Below are positions 36,995-46,513 of a DNA stretch of 64,000 nucleotides, one piece after another (the first letter of the stretch is position 1; every line of letters starts with the position of its first letter). The notes under the pieces are model-generated. The model saw only the letters and a program-made list of their open reading frames with translations, was not told the origin of the DNA and made no database searches. The stretch spans positions 211,280-275,279 of the forward strand of contig JAJYHX010000001.1 of the NCBI GenBank assembly GCA_021784575.1, given 5' to 3'. The position numbers and the translations under genes were made by a program. Source of the stretch: Nitrospirota bacterium (GTDB taxonomy: Bacteria; Nitrospirota; JACRHJ01).

Positions 36995-37531
36995 TTACTT
37001 TGCGGTTTTGGCAGCCGGCTTCTTGGCAGCCGGTTTTGCCTTCGACGCGGCGGTCGCTTTCTTGGCGGCCGCCGGTTTTTTTGCGGCGGTCTTCTTCTTA
37101 GCGGTCTTCTTTGCAGCCGGTTTTGCAGTCTTCTTGGCGGCTGGTTTTGCCTTCGACGCAGTTGTGGCCTTCTTCGCGGCCGGTTTCTTTGCAGCCGGTT
37201 TCTTTGCAGCCGGTTTCTTTGCGGCTGGTTTCTTTGCAGTCGCTTCTGCCATTTTCGTGGCTCCTTTCTTTGCCGCCGCCTGTTTTATGGCGGCGGGATA
37301 ACAGAGCTCATCGTCCGACACGGACAACCGTCCGCATGTCTCGCAGAAAAACCTGAGCTCCATGACCTTGGGCATGCATACGTGCCGAGGGTCTTCGGCG
37401 ACATTACCGCAGAACTCACAGACAGCCAACTCGACGGACCTGACCGGGGCGCATACGTGCCCCTTGTTGGAAGTAACCGCGCCGCATGTCTGACACACGT
37501 ACAGCGGATATTCCTTGTCGGTCCTTGCCAT
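36995..37531 (-). CDS. Zinc-knuckle-like protein with histone-H1-like AAKKP tail
   Basis: 178 aa; three CxxCx8[H/E]xC repeats, then (PAAKK)n tail. Confidence 0.85.
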   Translation of the reverse strand: MARTDKEYPLYVCQTCGAVTSNKGHVCAPVRSVELAVCEFCGNVAEDPRHVCMPKVMELRFFCETCGRLSVSDDELCYPAAIKQAAAKKGATKMAEATAKKPAAKKPAAKKPAAKKPAAKKATTASKAKPAAKKTAKPAAKKTAKKKTAAKKPAAAKKATAASKAKPAAKKPAAKTAK

Positions 37532-37824
37532 TTGTTTTCCTCCTTTCTTCCGGATTTAAGCGGAGCCTTAATGGACGGGCATCCGCGAAGCCTTGCGCCG
37601 TTTTCTTCTGTTCCGCCGCGGAACATTTTACGACGCATGAAAAAAATATTTCTATGGAACCAGAAAAAGTATATAGCAATTATTTTTCAATTGCAATAAA
37701 TAATTTAATATCATGCACTTCGGCGACAAATTTTTTTCGAGTCTTCACGCGCAAATTTTTTATCAACTCCGTTGACATATTCTCCGCATGATGTAAACTC
37801 GTAATGAGGAGAAAGGAGGCACGC

Positions 37825-38646
37825 ATGAAACAGAAACTGCTTTACGCACTCGCCATACCGCTTGCGCTCTTGCTCTGCGCATGCGCCTCTGCACGGTTCG
37901 CGCAAAACGACAAGCCGGACTCGGGCATAGAAGGCCAGGTCTCCATCAAGAACAAAGGCGCCGCCGGAGAAGTATACGTCTACGCGTACACCTCTCCGTA
38001 CAACGACATGAGGGTGCCCACGAAGCTCATCTCGAAACCGTCCGCGCCCGACGGGACATACCGGCTCGGCCTTGTACCCGGCACATATTTCATCGTGGCC
38101 AGGAGGCGCACCTCCGGAAGCCCGAAGGGGTATCTCGTGAAGGGCGATTACGAAGGGGAATACCCCGCCAACCCGGTAACGGTGAAGCCCGGGAAATACG
38201 AGAAGGTGGACATATCCATATCGATGCTCGACGGCAATTTCCTCCTTGCCCCGTATATTCCGAGCAATGGCAACAGGGGCGTCAGAGGCACGGTATACGG
38301 CGAGGACGGAAAGCCCGCGAACGGCGCATATGTGATGGTATACAAGGACCGCGAGATGGTCGGCCTTCCGACCTACCTATCCAAGGCGACAGCCGCAGAC
38401 GGCAAATATTTCGTATATGTGCCCAAGGCCGGTGTTTATTATGTTGCGGCCCGGCTCAAGTACGGCGGCATCCCGAAGAAGGGAGAGCCTTACGGCACGT
38501 ACGACAAGAACAAGAACCATATGATTACGCTGAACGGAAACCAGGTCGCCTCCGGCATAGACATAAATCTCGGGCCGTTCCCGTTCGACCTGATACTGCC
38601 CGTGCCGCCGGTGAAGGGACAGCCTTCTTCCGCTCCGGCGCACTGA
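37825..38646 (+). CDS. Lipoprotein with carboxypeptidase-regulatory-like (Ig-like) repeats
   Basis: Signal/lipobox MKQKLLYALAIPLALLLCAC; two related segments with KATAADGKYFVYVPKAGVYYVAAR. Confidence 0.75.
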   Translation: MKQKLLYALAIPLALLLCACASARFAQNDKPDSGIEGQVSIKNKGAAGEVYVYAYTSPYNDMRVPTKLISKPSAPDGTYRLGLVPGTYFIVARRRTSGSPKGYLVKGDYEGEYPANPVTVKPGKYEKVDISISMLDGNFLLAPYIPSNGNRGVRGTVYGEDGKPANGAYVMVYKDREMVGLPTYLSKATAADGKYFVYVPKAGVYYVAARLKYGGIPKKGEPYGTYDKNKNHMITLNGNQVASGIDINLGPFPFDLILPVPPVKGQPSSAPAH

Positions 38647-38668
38647 TTATTTTCTTGCACGCAAAACG

Positions 38669-38698
38669 AAGGCCGTCTTTTTTGAGGCGGCCTTTTTT
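38669..38698 (+). terminator. Intrinsic terminator after the lipoprotein gene
   Basis: AAGGCCG...CGGCCTTTTTT. Confidence 0.7.
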
Positions 38699-38755
38699 GC
38701 TTTTTGCTATACTTCAATTCATAAATAAAAACACGTGTTCGTGAAACATTTAAAG

Positions 38756-38828
38756 CCCGTCACCCCCGCGAAAGCGGGAATCCGGGAAGTTTAAAATTCC
38801 TGGGCCCCGTGTCAGGCACGGGGTGACA
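38756..38828. repeat. Dispersed palindromes GTCACCCCCGCGAAAGCGGGAATCC and CCCCGTGTCAGGCACGGGGTGACA
   Basis: Related to 9725, 17168 and 51265; second half resembles 29258 (cccgtgtcaagcactgggtgaca). Confidence 0.7.
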
Positions 38829-38878
38829 GGCTTTACTCCTTTTACGAATACGTCATCTATCTTCCCGGAGGATATTGG

Positions 38879-39973
38879 ATGCTGTTCGACAGGTTCGACC
38901 CCTTGAAGGGCGAGAAGCTTGAGATAATGGACAAGGACGGGCGCGTAAACGAGGAGCTGCGCCCGGACTTGAGCGACGAGCGTATAAAGGAGCTTTATGT
39001 AAGGATGAGCGTGATGAGGCTTGCGGACAGGACCGCGCTCAACCTCCAGCGCGAGGGGAGGATGGGCACCTACGCGCCCGTCTACGGGCAGGAGGCTTCC
39101 CAGGCGTCCGCCGCATTCCTCGAAAGCGGGGACTGGCTCGTGCCGTCGTACCGCGAAAGCGGCGCGCTCTTAATGCGCGGAGTCCCGCTCTCCGGGATAT
39201 ACCGCTACTGGATGGGAGACGAGCGCGGCCTTATAGGCATAAAGGACCTGCGCGTGCTGCCGGTAGAGGTGGTGGTGGGCAGCCAGCCCCTGCACGCCGT
39301 GGGCGTGTCGTGGGCGATGAAGCTTCGGGGAATCAAATCTATCGCTGCGGTATATTTCGGCGACGGCGCCACGTCCGAAGGCTCCTTCCACGAGGCTATG
39401 AACTTCGCGGGCGTGTTTGGTACCCCGACGGTCTTTGTCTGCCAGAACAACCAGTTTGCCATAAGCGTCCCCCGCAGGGTTCAGACAAGGTCAAAAAGCA
39501 TCGCCCAGAAGGCGAACGCCTACGGCTTCAAGGGGATTCAGATATACGGCAACGACATCATGGCCGTTTACGCCGCCATGAAGGAGGCAATGTCCGACGC
39601 GCGCGAAGGACGCGGCCCCCGGCTCATCGAGATGCTGACATACCGCTTCGGCCCGCATACCACAGCCGACGACCCGGCCAAATACAGAGACGCCTCCGAA
39701 CTTGAAAAGAACAAGCCGTTCGACCCGCTCATCCGCCTGAGGCTGTATCTCTCTTCGCTTGGCATGTGGAGCGAAGAGGAGGAATACGAGATTATGGACG
39801 CCGCAAAAACGGAGGTGGAAAAGGCCGTGGCAGAGGCGGAGTCCGCCCCGAAGCCTTCGCCCTCCGATATATTCCATAATACCTGGAAGAGAGAGCATAC
39901 GTACCTGAAGAGACAGGAGAGCGAGCTGCTCGCGCTCCTTCAGGAGACGGACGGGGGCGCATCCCATGCCTAA
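38879..39973 (+). CDS. pdhA: Pyruvate dehydrogenase E1 alpha
   Basis: 364 aa; YGQEASQASAAFL, YFGDGATSEGSFHEAMNFAGV. Confidence 0.93.
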   Translation: MLFDRFDPLKGEKLEIMDKDGRVNEELRPDLSDERIKELYVRMSVMRLADRTALNLQREGRMGTYAPVYGQEASQASAAFLESGDWLVPSYRESGALLMRGVPLSGIYRYWMGDERGLIGIKDLRVLPVEVVVGSQPLHAVGVSWAMKLRGIKSIAAVYFGDGATSEGSFHEAMNFAGVFGTPTVFVCQNNQFAISVPRRVQTRSKSIAQKANAYGFKGIQIYGNDIMAVYAAMKEAMSDAREGRGPRLIEMLTYRFGPHTTADDPAKYRDASELEKNKPFDPLIRLRLYLSSLGMWSEEEEYEIMDAAKTEVEKAVAEAESAPKPSPSDIFHNTWKREHTYLKRQESELLALLQETDGGASHA

Positions 39974-40943
39974 GCTGAACATCGTCTCCGCCATAAACCT
40001 GGCCCTCGACAGGGAGATGGAGAAAAACGAAAGGGTCGTCATAATCGGCGAGGACGTGGGCCGGGAGGGAGGCGTGTTCAGAGTCACCGACGGCCTCCAG
40101 GGAAAATACGGTCCGGAGCGCGTTATCGACACCCCGCTCTCCGAGGGCGGAATAGCGGGCACGGCGCTTGGTCTTGCGGTCGGAGGTCTCATCCCCGTCG
40201 CGGAGATACAGTTCGAGGGATTCATGTATCTTGCGCTCGACCAGATTGCGAACCAGATGGCGAGATACCGCTCCCGGAGCCGCGGGCAGTATCCCATAAA
40301 CCTCGTCCTGAGGCTTCCCTGGGGCGGCGGCATACGCGCCCCGGAGCATCACTCCGACTCCCCGGAGGCCGTGCTTGCAAATACTCCCGGCATCACCGTC
40401 GTCCAGCCGTCCAACCCGTATGACGCCAAGGGGCTTATGACGGCCGCGCTCCGATACGGAGACCCGGTGATATACTGCGAGCCGAAGCGCATATACCGCG
40501 CCATAAAGGCCGAGGTGCCGGACGAGGACTACGAGGTCCCGATAGGCAAGGCAGCCGCCGTGCGCGAGGGGACGGACATGACCATTGTCGCGTGGGGCGC
40601 GATGGTGCGCGAGGCCTTGAGGGCCGCCGAAGAACTCGCCGCGGACGGCGTTAGCGCCGAGGTAATCGACCTGCGGACGATTTCGCCGATGGACAGCGAT
40701 ACCATTATAAGCTCCGCGAAGAAGACCGGCAGGCTCCTCGTAACGCACGAGGCCCCGAAGACGGGCGGCATAGGCGCGGAGATTGCGGCGAGGGTATACG
40801 AAGAGGCGTTCACGAGCCTGCTCGCGCCAGTCGAACGCGTTACGGGCTACGACGCCGTGATGCCTCTTTTCAAACTGGAGGACTACTACCTGCCGAACGC
40901 GAAGAAGATAATCGCTGGGGCGCGGAAGATACTGAACTACTGA
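39966..40943 (+). CDS. pdhB: Pyruvate dehydrogenase E1 beta
   Basis: 325 aa; VVIIGEDVGREGGVFRVTDGL, DTPLSEGGIAGTALG. Confidence 0.93.
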   Translation: MPKLNIVSAINLALDREMEKNERVVIIGEDVGREGGVFRVTDGLQGKYGPERVIDTPLSEGGIAGTALGLAVGGLIPVAEIQFEGFMYLALDQIANQMARYRSRSRGQYPINLVLRLPWGGGIRAPEHHSDSPEAVLANTPGITVVQPSNPYDAKGLMTAALRYGDPVIYCEPKRIYRAIKAEVPDEDYEVPIGKAAAVREGTDMTIVAWGAMVREALRAAEELAADGVSAEVIDLRTISPMDSDTIISSAKKTGRLLVTHEAPKTGGIGAEIAARVYEEAFTSLLAPVERVTGYDAVMPLFKLEDYYLPNAKKIIAGARKILNY

Positions 40944-40972
40944 TGTTAACGCCATACCTCACAGGTGACTAT

Positions 40973-42379
40973 ATGGCCTACGAATTCAAATTCCCCGACA
41001 TCGGCGAAGGCCTGACCGAGGGCGAGGTCGTCGAATGGAAGGTGAAGGTCGGAGATTATGTCAACGACCACCAGACGCTGCTTGAGGTGGAGACGGACAA
41101 GGCGGTCGCCGAAGTGCCGTCGCCGAAGGCCGGGTATGTCATCAGCATAAAGGGCGAACCCGGCGACATCATAAAGGTGGGCGAGGTGATTGCCGTCATA
41201 GGAGAAAAGGAAGAGATTGGCGCAGCCCCGGCGGGGAAACCCTCACCCCAGCCCCTCTCCCGCGAGGAGAGGGGGACGGAAAAAGCCGAGACTGAGAAAG
41301 CCGGCAAGAAGCCCAAGCCCGAGGCCGGTCGACCGGCTGCCGGTCCGCCGGCCCGGCCGGCGGAGCCGTTCGACATATATGCGGAACGGCTCGGCTCGGT
41401 GGGTGTCGTGGGAGAGCTTGAGGAGGCCCCGGAAGAAGAGGGTCTCGAAGAGGCGGCCCGGGAAGCGGCGCCCTATCAACCCGCGAGGCCGCCGCGCGTC
41501 GAAGCCCTGCCGAAGGATCGGCTGCTCGCCAGGGAACTCGGTGTGGACATGGAACAGATCAGAGGCACAGGGCCTAAAGGGCGCGTTACGGAAGATGACG
41601 TCCGGAAATTCGCGGGAGCGGGCGTCCCGGAAAAAGGCGCGCGGGAGCCGGAAGGCGCGCCGGGGCGAGACAACTGGGGGGCGGTTACGCGCGCGCCGCT
41701 TCGCGGAGTGAGGAGGAAAATCGCCCGGGCGATGACGGATTCCATGACTAAGGCCGCGCAGGTGACGACGACGGACGAGGCGGACGCCGGGCTTCTCTCG
41801 CTCATAAGGGAGAAGGAAAAGGAGGACGCCAGGGGACAGGGGATAAAGCTGACGCTCCTTCCGTTTATAATCAAGGCTGTCGCCGGGGCCTTGAAGCGGG
41901 ACCCTTCCATGAACTCCGCGATGGACGACGAAAAGGGAGAGATAGTATATAAAAATTATTACAACATCGGTATCGCCGTGGAGACGCAGGACGGGCTTAT
42001 AGTGCCGAACATAAAGGACGCGGACAAAAAGTCCATCCTGCAAATAGCGCGCGAACTTGAAGACCTCTCCGGGCGCGCCCGGAAACGGACGCTCGACATA
42101 GGCGAGCTCAAGGGCGGGACATTCACCATAACCAATTACGGCTCCATCGGCGGGATGTTCGCAACGCCGATTTTAAACTATCCGGAAGCCGGCATCCTTG
42201 GCGTCGGGAGGCTCATGGAAAAACCCGTCGCGGAAGGCGGCGCGATAAAGATAAAGAAAATGCTGCCGCTGTCTCTTACCTTCGACCACCGCATAGTGGA
42301 CGGCGCGACGGCCCAGCACTTCATGAACAACGTCATCCGGCACATCGAAGACCCGGATCTTATCTTCGTAAACATGTAA
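40973..42379 (+). CDS. pdhC: Dihydrolipoamide acyltransferase E2
   Basis: Lipoyl VETDKAVAEVPSP, E3-binding RLLARELGVDMEQIRGTGPKGRVTEDDV, catalytic FDHRIVDGA. Confidence 0.93.
   Translation: MAYEFKFPDIGEGLTEGEVVEWKVKVGDYVNDHQTLLEVETDKAVAEVPSPKAGYVISIKGEPGDIIKVGEVIAVIGEKEEIGAAPAGKPSPQPLSREERGTEKAETEKAGKKPKPEAGRPAAGPPARPAEPFDIYAERLGSVGVVGELEEAPEEEGLEEAAREAAPYQPARPPRVEALPKDRLLARELGVDMEQIRGTGPKGRVTEDDVRKFAGAGVPEKGAREPEGAPGRDNWGAVTRAPLRGVRRKIARAMTDSMTKAAQVTTTDEADAGLLSLIREKEKEDARGQGIKLTLLPFIIKAVAGALKRDPSMNSAMDDEKGEIVYKNYYNIGIAVETQDGLIVPNIKDADKKSILQIARELEDLSGRARKRTLDIGELKGGTFTITNYGSIGGMFATPILNYPEAGILGVGRLMEKPVAEGGAIKIKKMLPLSLTFDHRIVDGATAQHFMNNVIRHIEDPDLIFVNM
41239..41279. repeat. Dispersed GC-rich palindrome inside the E2 linker
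   Basis: ccctcaccccagcccctctcccgcgaggagagggggacgg, encoding PSPQPLSREERGT; homologous to the riboswitch insertion. Confidence 0.75.
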
Positions 42380-42387
42380 GGAGGGAT

Positions 42388-42810
42388 ATGAAACGCAAGG
42401 CCTCGGCTGTATGGAACGGCGGACTGAAGGACGGCAAAGGCGCGCTATCGAGCGCAAGCGGAGTATTAAACGACACGGCCTATTCTTTCGCAACGAGGTT
42501 CGAGGACAGGCCCGGAACGAACCCCGAGGAGCTTATCGCGGCGGCGCACGCGGGGTGCTTTTCCATGGCGCTTTCCGCGATACTCGGCGAGTCCGGCATC
42601 ACGCCCGGGAGCGTAAAGACGACGGCGACCGTCGCCATCGAGAAGCAGGGAGATGGCTTTGCGATAACGGAGAGCCGCCTGGAAGTCCGGGCGAAGGTTC
42701 CGGGAATAAGTGAGGCTAAGTTCATGGAAGCGGCGAACAAGGCCAAGGAGGGATGCCCGGTCTCGAAGGTCCTGAACGCGAGGATAACGATGGACGCGAA
42801 GCTGGAATAG
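42388..42810 (+). CDS. OsmC family peroxiredoxin
   Basis: 140 aa; TNPEELIAAAHAGCFSMALS, KAKEGCPVSKVLNA. Confidence 0.9.
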   Translation: MKRKASAVWNGGLKDGKGALSSASGVLNDTAYSFATRFEDRPGTNPEELIAAAHAGCFSMALSAILGESGITPGSVKTTATVAIEKQGDGFAITESRLEVRAKVPGISEAKFMEAANKAKEGCPVSKVLNARITMDAKLE

Positions 42811-42813
42811 GGG

Positions 42814-43668
42814 CTACTTTGCCGTGAAGTTCAAAAAAGGGGGATGCCCGTGTCCGGCGGCTTTTGCAGTTGTGCTCTCGCCGGGGAATGCGGGTTTTCC
42901 CTCCGGCGTTTTCTCCTTTGCCGGGTTCATCGCCTCCTCGTAGTCCGGCATGACAATCCCCCTCTTTACCATTACCCTGTAGATTATCGCCGAGCGGCGC
43001 AGGACGTACCTGTCCGGCCTCGTCGGGCTGTAGATGTTCGGGTTCGGCAGCACCGTCGCAAGCCTCGCCGCCTGCTCCGGGGAAAGCATGGACGCCGGGA
43101 TTCCGAAGTAATGCAGGCTTGCGGCTCCGATCCCGAAAATGCCGTGTCCCCATTCGGCGTAGTTCAGGTAAAGCTCCAGTATCCTGCGCTTGGACAGGTC
43201 CCTGTTGAGCCGCCAGGCAAGTATCGCCTCCTTCAGTTTCCGGACCGGGTTCCTGGACGGCGTGAGGAACAGGTTCCTGGCGAGTTGCTGGGTTATGGTG
43301 CTACCGCCCGCCTTGAGCCTGTGCGTCTTGATGTCTCTCTCAAGCGCGGCCTCCATGCCGTTAATATCGAAACCGGAATTGTGCCAGAAGGAGTCGTCCT
43401 CGCCGATCAGCACCGCCTTGACGATATACGGCGAAATCCTTGAGAACGGGACCCACCTCCTTATAATATGAATCTTCTTTCCCTCCGCCCGCACCTGCCT
43501 GATGCGGTATTCCATCATCGACGACATCTTCGGGTCGTATCTTCTGTATTTCTCGACGTTCGGGTAGACAAGCGCCGAGCCGATGTCGAGGATGAAAAAC
43601 GCGAGCAGTATGCCGACGATGGCTTTAAGCTTAAGCTTCGTGTTGTATAAAAAACGTGGCGCCCGCAT
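42814..43668 (-). CDS. mtgA: Monofunctional peptidoglycan transglycosylase
   Basis: 284 aa; AVLIGEDDSFWHNSGFD, GGSTITQQLARNLFLTPSR, RILELYLNYAEWG. Confidence 0.93.
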   Translation of the reverse strand: MRAPRFLYNTKLKLKAIVGILLAFFILDIGSALVYPNVEKYRRYDPKMSSMMEYRIRQVRAEGKKIHIIRRWVPFSRISPYIVKAVLIGEDDSFWHNSGFDINGMEAALERDIKTHRLKAGGSTITQQLARNLFLTPSRNPVRKLKEAILAWRLNRDLSKRRILELYLNYAEWGHGIFGIGAASLHYFGIPASMLSPEQAARLATVLPNPNIYSPTRPDRYVLRRSAIIYRVMVKRGIVMPDYEEAMNPAKEKTPEGKPAFPGESTTAKAAGHGHPPFLNFTAK

Positions 43669-43672
43669 TCTG

Positions 43673-44923
43673 TTAATTCAGTATGTCCGGGAATATGGAA
43701 ATAACCACAAGCATCAGGGTCAGGACTATCAATATCGCCGTTGTGAGCCAGGCGATTGCGTTGAACCCCTTCGAGTTCACGTAGCCCCCCATGATTTCCT
43801 TCCTGTTGATGAGGCTCAGCATATATATAAGGATGAAGGGCAGGAGGACGCCGTTTACGACCTGCGACCAGAGCATCACGGATATTAGCGGCACGCCCGG
43901 TATGAGAATGACGCCGGCTCCGACGGCTATCAGGAGCGTGTATAGCCAGTAGAATATCGGCGCCTCGTCCCAGGACTTGTCTATGCCGGCCTCCACGCCG
44001 AACGCCTCGCAAATGTAATATGCCGTGGCGAGCGGCAGGATGGACGCCGAGAACACGGAGGCGTTAAGAAGGCCCAACGCGAAGAGCGTGGACGCCCATC
44101 TGCCCGCAAGCGGGGCAAGCGCCAGGGCCGCGTCCTTGGCCGTCTCTATGTGTATCCCGTGGACGAATATTGTCGCGGCGCACGCGACGACGATAAAGAG
44201 CGCGACGATGTCCGTCATGAAGCAGCCGAATATCACGTCCATGCGGGAGTATCCGTATTCCTTCACGGTAATGCCTTTCTCCACGACGGCGGACTGTATG
44301 TAGAACTGCATCCAGGGCGCAATCGTCGTGCCGATAAGGCCGATTACCATCGCTATATAATCGCCGGAGGCGGTGAAGTTCGGGACGACAAGCTCTTTCA
44401 TAACCGTCCCCCAGGGCGGATGCGCCATTGCGCCGGAAAGAATATACGTAAAATAAAGACCGGAAGCAACGAGGAAAATCCGCTCGACATGCTTGTATGT
44501 GCCTTTAACCACTATCAGCCAGATGAGAATGGCCGAGATCGGGACGGAGATGTATTTGCTGACGTTGAATATCTCCATGCTCGCCGCGACGCCCGCGAAC
44601 TCGGAGATCGTATTACCCATGTCCGCCAGGAGAAGGGACACCATTATCAAAAGCGTCATCCTGACGCCGTAGTTCTCGCGGATTAAGTCGGCCAGGCCCT
44701 TGCCCGTGACGGCGCCCATCCTGGCGCTCATCTCCTGCACGACGATAAGCGCAATCGTCATGGGTATGAATAGCCAGAGCATCTTGTAGCCGAACTGCGC
44801 GCCGGCGACGGAATAAGTCGTTATGCCTCCGGCGTCGTTGTCCACGTTCGCCGTGATTATGCCGGGGCCCACGACGGCAAGGAATATCATTATCATGCGG
44901 AAATTAACTCTCGGTATTTTCAT
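43673..44923 (-). CDS. Divergent Nramp-family divalent metal transporter
   Basis: 416 aa polytopic; VVGPGIITANVDNDAGG replaces DPGN; TTIAPWMQFYIQS replaces MPHN. Confidence 0.85.
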   Translation of the reverse strand: MKIPRVNFRMIMIFLAVVGPGIITANVDNDAGGITTYSVAGAQFGYKMLWLFIPMTIALIVVQEMSARMGAVTGKGLADLIRENYGVRMTLLIMVSLLLADMGNTISEFAGVAASMEIFNVSKYISVPISAILIWLIVVKGTYKHVERIFLVASGLYFTYILSGAMAHPPWGTVMKELVVPNFTASGDYIAMVIGLIGTTIAPWMQFYIQSAVVEKGITVKEYGYSRMDVIFGCFMTDIVALFIVVACAATIFVHGIHIETAKDAALALAPLAGRWASTLFALGLLNASVFSASILPLATAYYICEAFGVEAGIDKSWDEAPIFYWLYTLLIAVGAGVILIPGVPLISVMLWSQVVNGVLLPFILIYMLSLINRKEIMGGYVNSKGFNAIAWLTTAILIVLTLMLVVISIFPDILN

Positions 44924-44927
44924 TGCG

Positions 44928-46196
44928 CTATTTCATCCTGTGCTTCTTGCGCCTTGACTGCGGCGGCAGGAGCAGGTCTACTACATCGTCCACGGTTACT
45001 ATGCCGAGCATCCTGTCTTCCTCCACCACCGGCAGCGCCAGGAGGTTGTATTTCGAAATCTTCTCGGCGACCTCGCGCTCGTCGTCGTCGGGAGACGCGG
45101 TCTTGATGTCCGTATGCATTATATCTTCAAGCTTCCTGTCCTGGCTTGAAAGCACGAGGTCTTTCAAGTGCACCTCGCCAAGGAGGCGCTCCTCCGAGTC
45201 GAGGACGTATATGACATACGCGGAGGCGGACTCCACGTCCGGCGCCGCAAGGCGGTATTCCACCAGGGATTCCGAGATTGTCATGTCCGGCGGGAAGGAG
45301 AGGTATTCGGTGGTCATAAGACCGCCGGCGGTGTCCTCCTCGTGTTCCAGGAGCTCCTGAACGTCCTCCGCCTCTTCCGCCTCCATGCGCTTCAGTATCC
45401 CGTGCGCCTTGTCCTCCGAGAGGTCAGCGACAAGGTCGGCCGCCTCGTCCGGAGGCATCGCTTCGAGGATGTCCGCGGCCTGCTCCTCGTCCATGTGGGT
45501 TATGATGTCCGCCTGCACGGACGGCTCAAGTTCGTGGATCGTCTCCGCCGCGGTCTCGATGTCGAGGGATTCGACAATTGCCCGCCTGTCCTTCTGGGAC
45601 ACCTCCGAGATAATCTCGGCTATGTCCGCGGGGTGAAGCGTACCCATCTGCTTCCTCGATACGGTCAGGGCGAGCTTCCCGAGCTGCGGCTGAAGCGGCT
45701 GGAGGTAGTTCCAGCTTATGAGGCTCGTGGAATATTTCAGTCCAAGAAGGTTGACCGCGTTCTCCCACTGTTTCTTGAGCCCCAGCCGCCTGAGCAGGCC
45801 CGACGCCCCCACGTCCGCCGCTATCAGGCATAGTTTTCCCTTGACCTCGCCCAGCTTCAGGTCGTTTACCCGGACGACCTTCGCGCCGTTTATGTCCACA
45901 ATCTGCTTGTCGAGAAGCTCGCGGCACGCAAGCATTTCGCCCCTGCCCGGCTCGAACGCAGGAATCGTCTCGAAAGAGAGGTTCGTCGAGACGATTTTCT
46001 TGTTGAATATGCTTACATCTTCCCAGGGCACGCGGTACAGCCCGCCCTTGCGGTTGACAAGCAGGCCGGATACGCGCGGGAAGAGCTCGCCTATCGTAAT
46101 GATGAAATCGTCCAGGCGCCCCGACTCCTCGCCCGTCGGATCCAGGACCTGTTTTTTCAGGATTTCGCTTACGTAAACGTCGCCGATGTAATGCAT
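44928..46196 (-). CDS. Soluble MgtE-N/CBS protein with N-terminal PRC-barrel-like repeats
   Basis: 422 aa; LHPADIAEIISEVSQKDRRAIVESL...; CBS pair ending VVEEDRMLGIVTVDDVVDLL; no TM domain; 4 bp upstream of the Nramp gene. Confidence 0.85.
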   Translation of the reverse strand: MHYIGDVYVSEILKKQVLDPTGEESGRLDDFIITIGELFPRVSGLLVNRKGGLYRVPWEDVSIFNKKIVSTNLSFETIPAFEPGRGEMLACRELLDKQIVDINGAKVVRVNDLKLGEVKGKLCLIAADVGASGLLRRLGLKKQWENAVNLLGLKYSTSLISWNYLQPLQPQLGKLALTVSRKQMGTLHPADIAEIISEVSQKDRRAIVESLDIETAAETIHELEPSVQADIITHMDEEQAADILEAMPPDEAADLVADLSEDKAHGILKRMEAEEAEDVQELLEHEEDTAGGLMTTEYLSFPPDMTISESLVEYRLAAPDVESASAYVIYVLDSEERLLGEVHLKDLVLSSQDRKLEDIMHTDIKTASPDDDEREVAEKISKYNLLALPVVEEDRMLGIVTVDDVVDLLLPPQSRRKKHRMK

Positions 46197-46456
46197 TTGC
46201 CGTCTCCGGACGGGTTGGCAGCTTGACGGTTCTTATCCCTGGAAAGCCTTGAGAAGCGGAAGACCGGGAGGAAAACGGGGTGAGGCGGTTAGAATGAAGA
46301 AATCCTGGCGGTCAATCCGCGCATATGTGCAGCGAACAAATCTTCCATTCGACTATTGCCTGGGCCAGCATCCATGCGAGGACCACCACCTTTCGGTTTT
46401 TTATCGGAATCCGCCTTGAACCTTAAACGAGCTTTGCCGATTTGTCAAGGAAAAAT

Positions 46457-46489
46457 AAAAGCCCCGCACCGGATGGGGCGGGACTTTTG
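46457..46489 (-). terminator. Terminator of the small secreted protein gene
   Basis: Minus strand AAGTCCCGCCCC-atccggt-GCGGGGCTTTTATTTTT. Confidence 0.55.
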
Positions 46490-46513
46490 AAGGTTGATTA
46501 TGGTGATGTGAAA

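Noticed and set aside
37008-37301. Ala/Phe-rich + strand ORF that looks like a repetitive membrane protein
   Set aside because: Exact antisense of the AAKKP tail; composition artefact.
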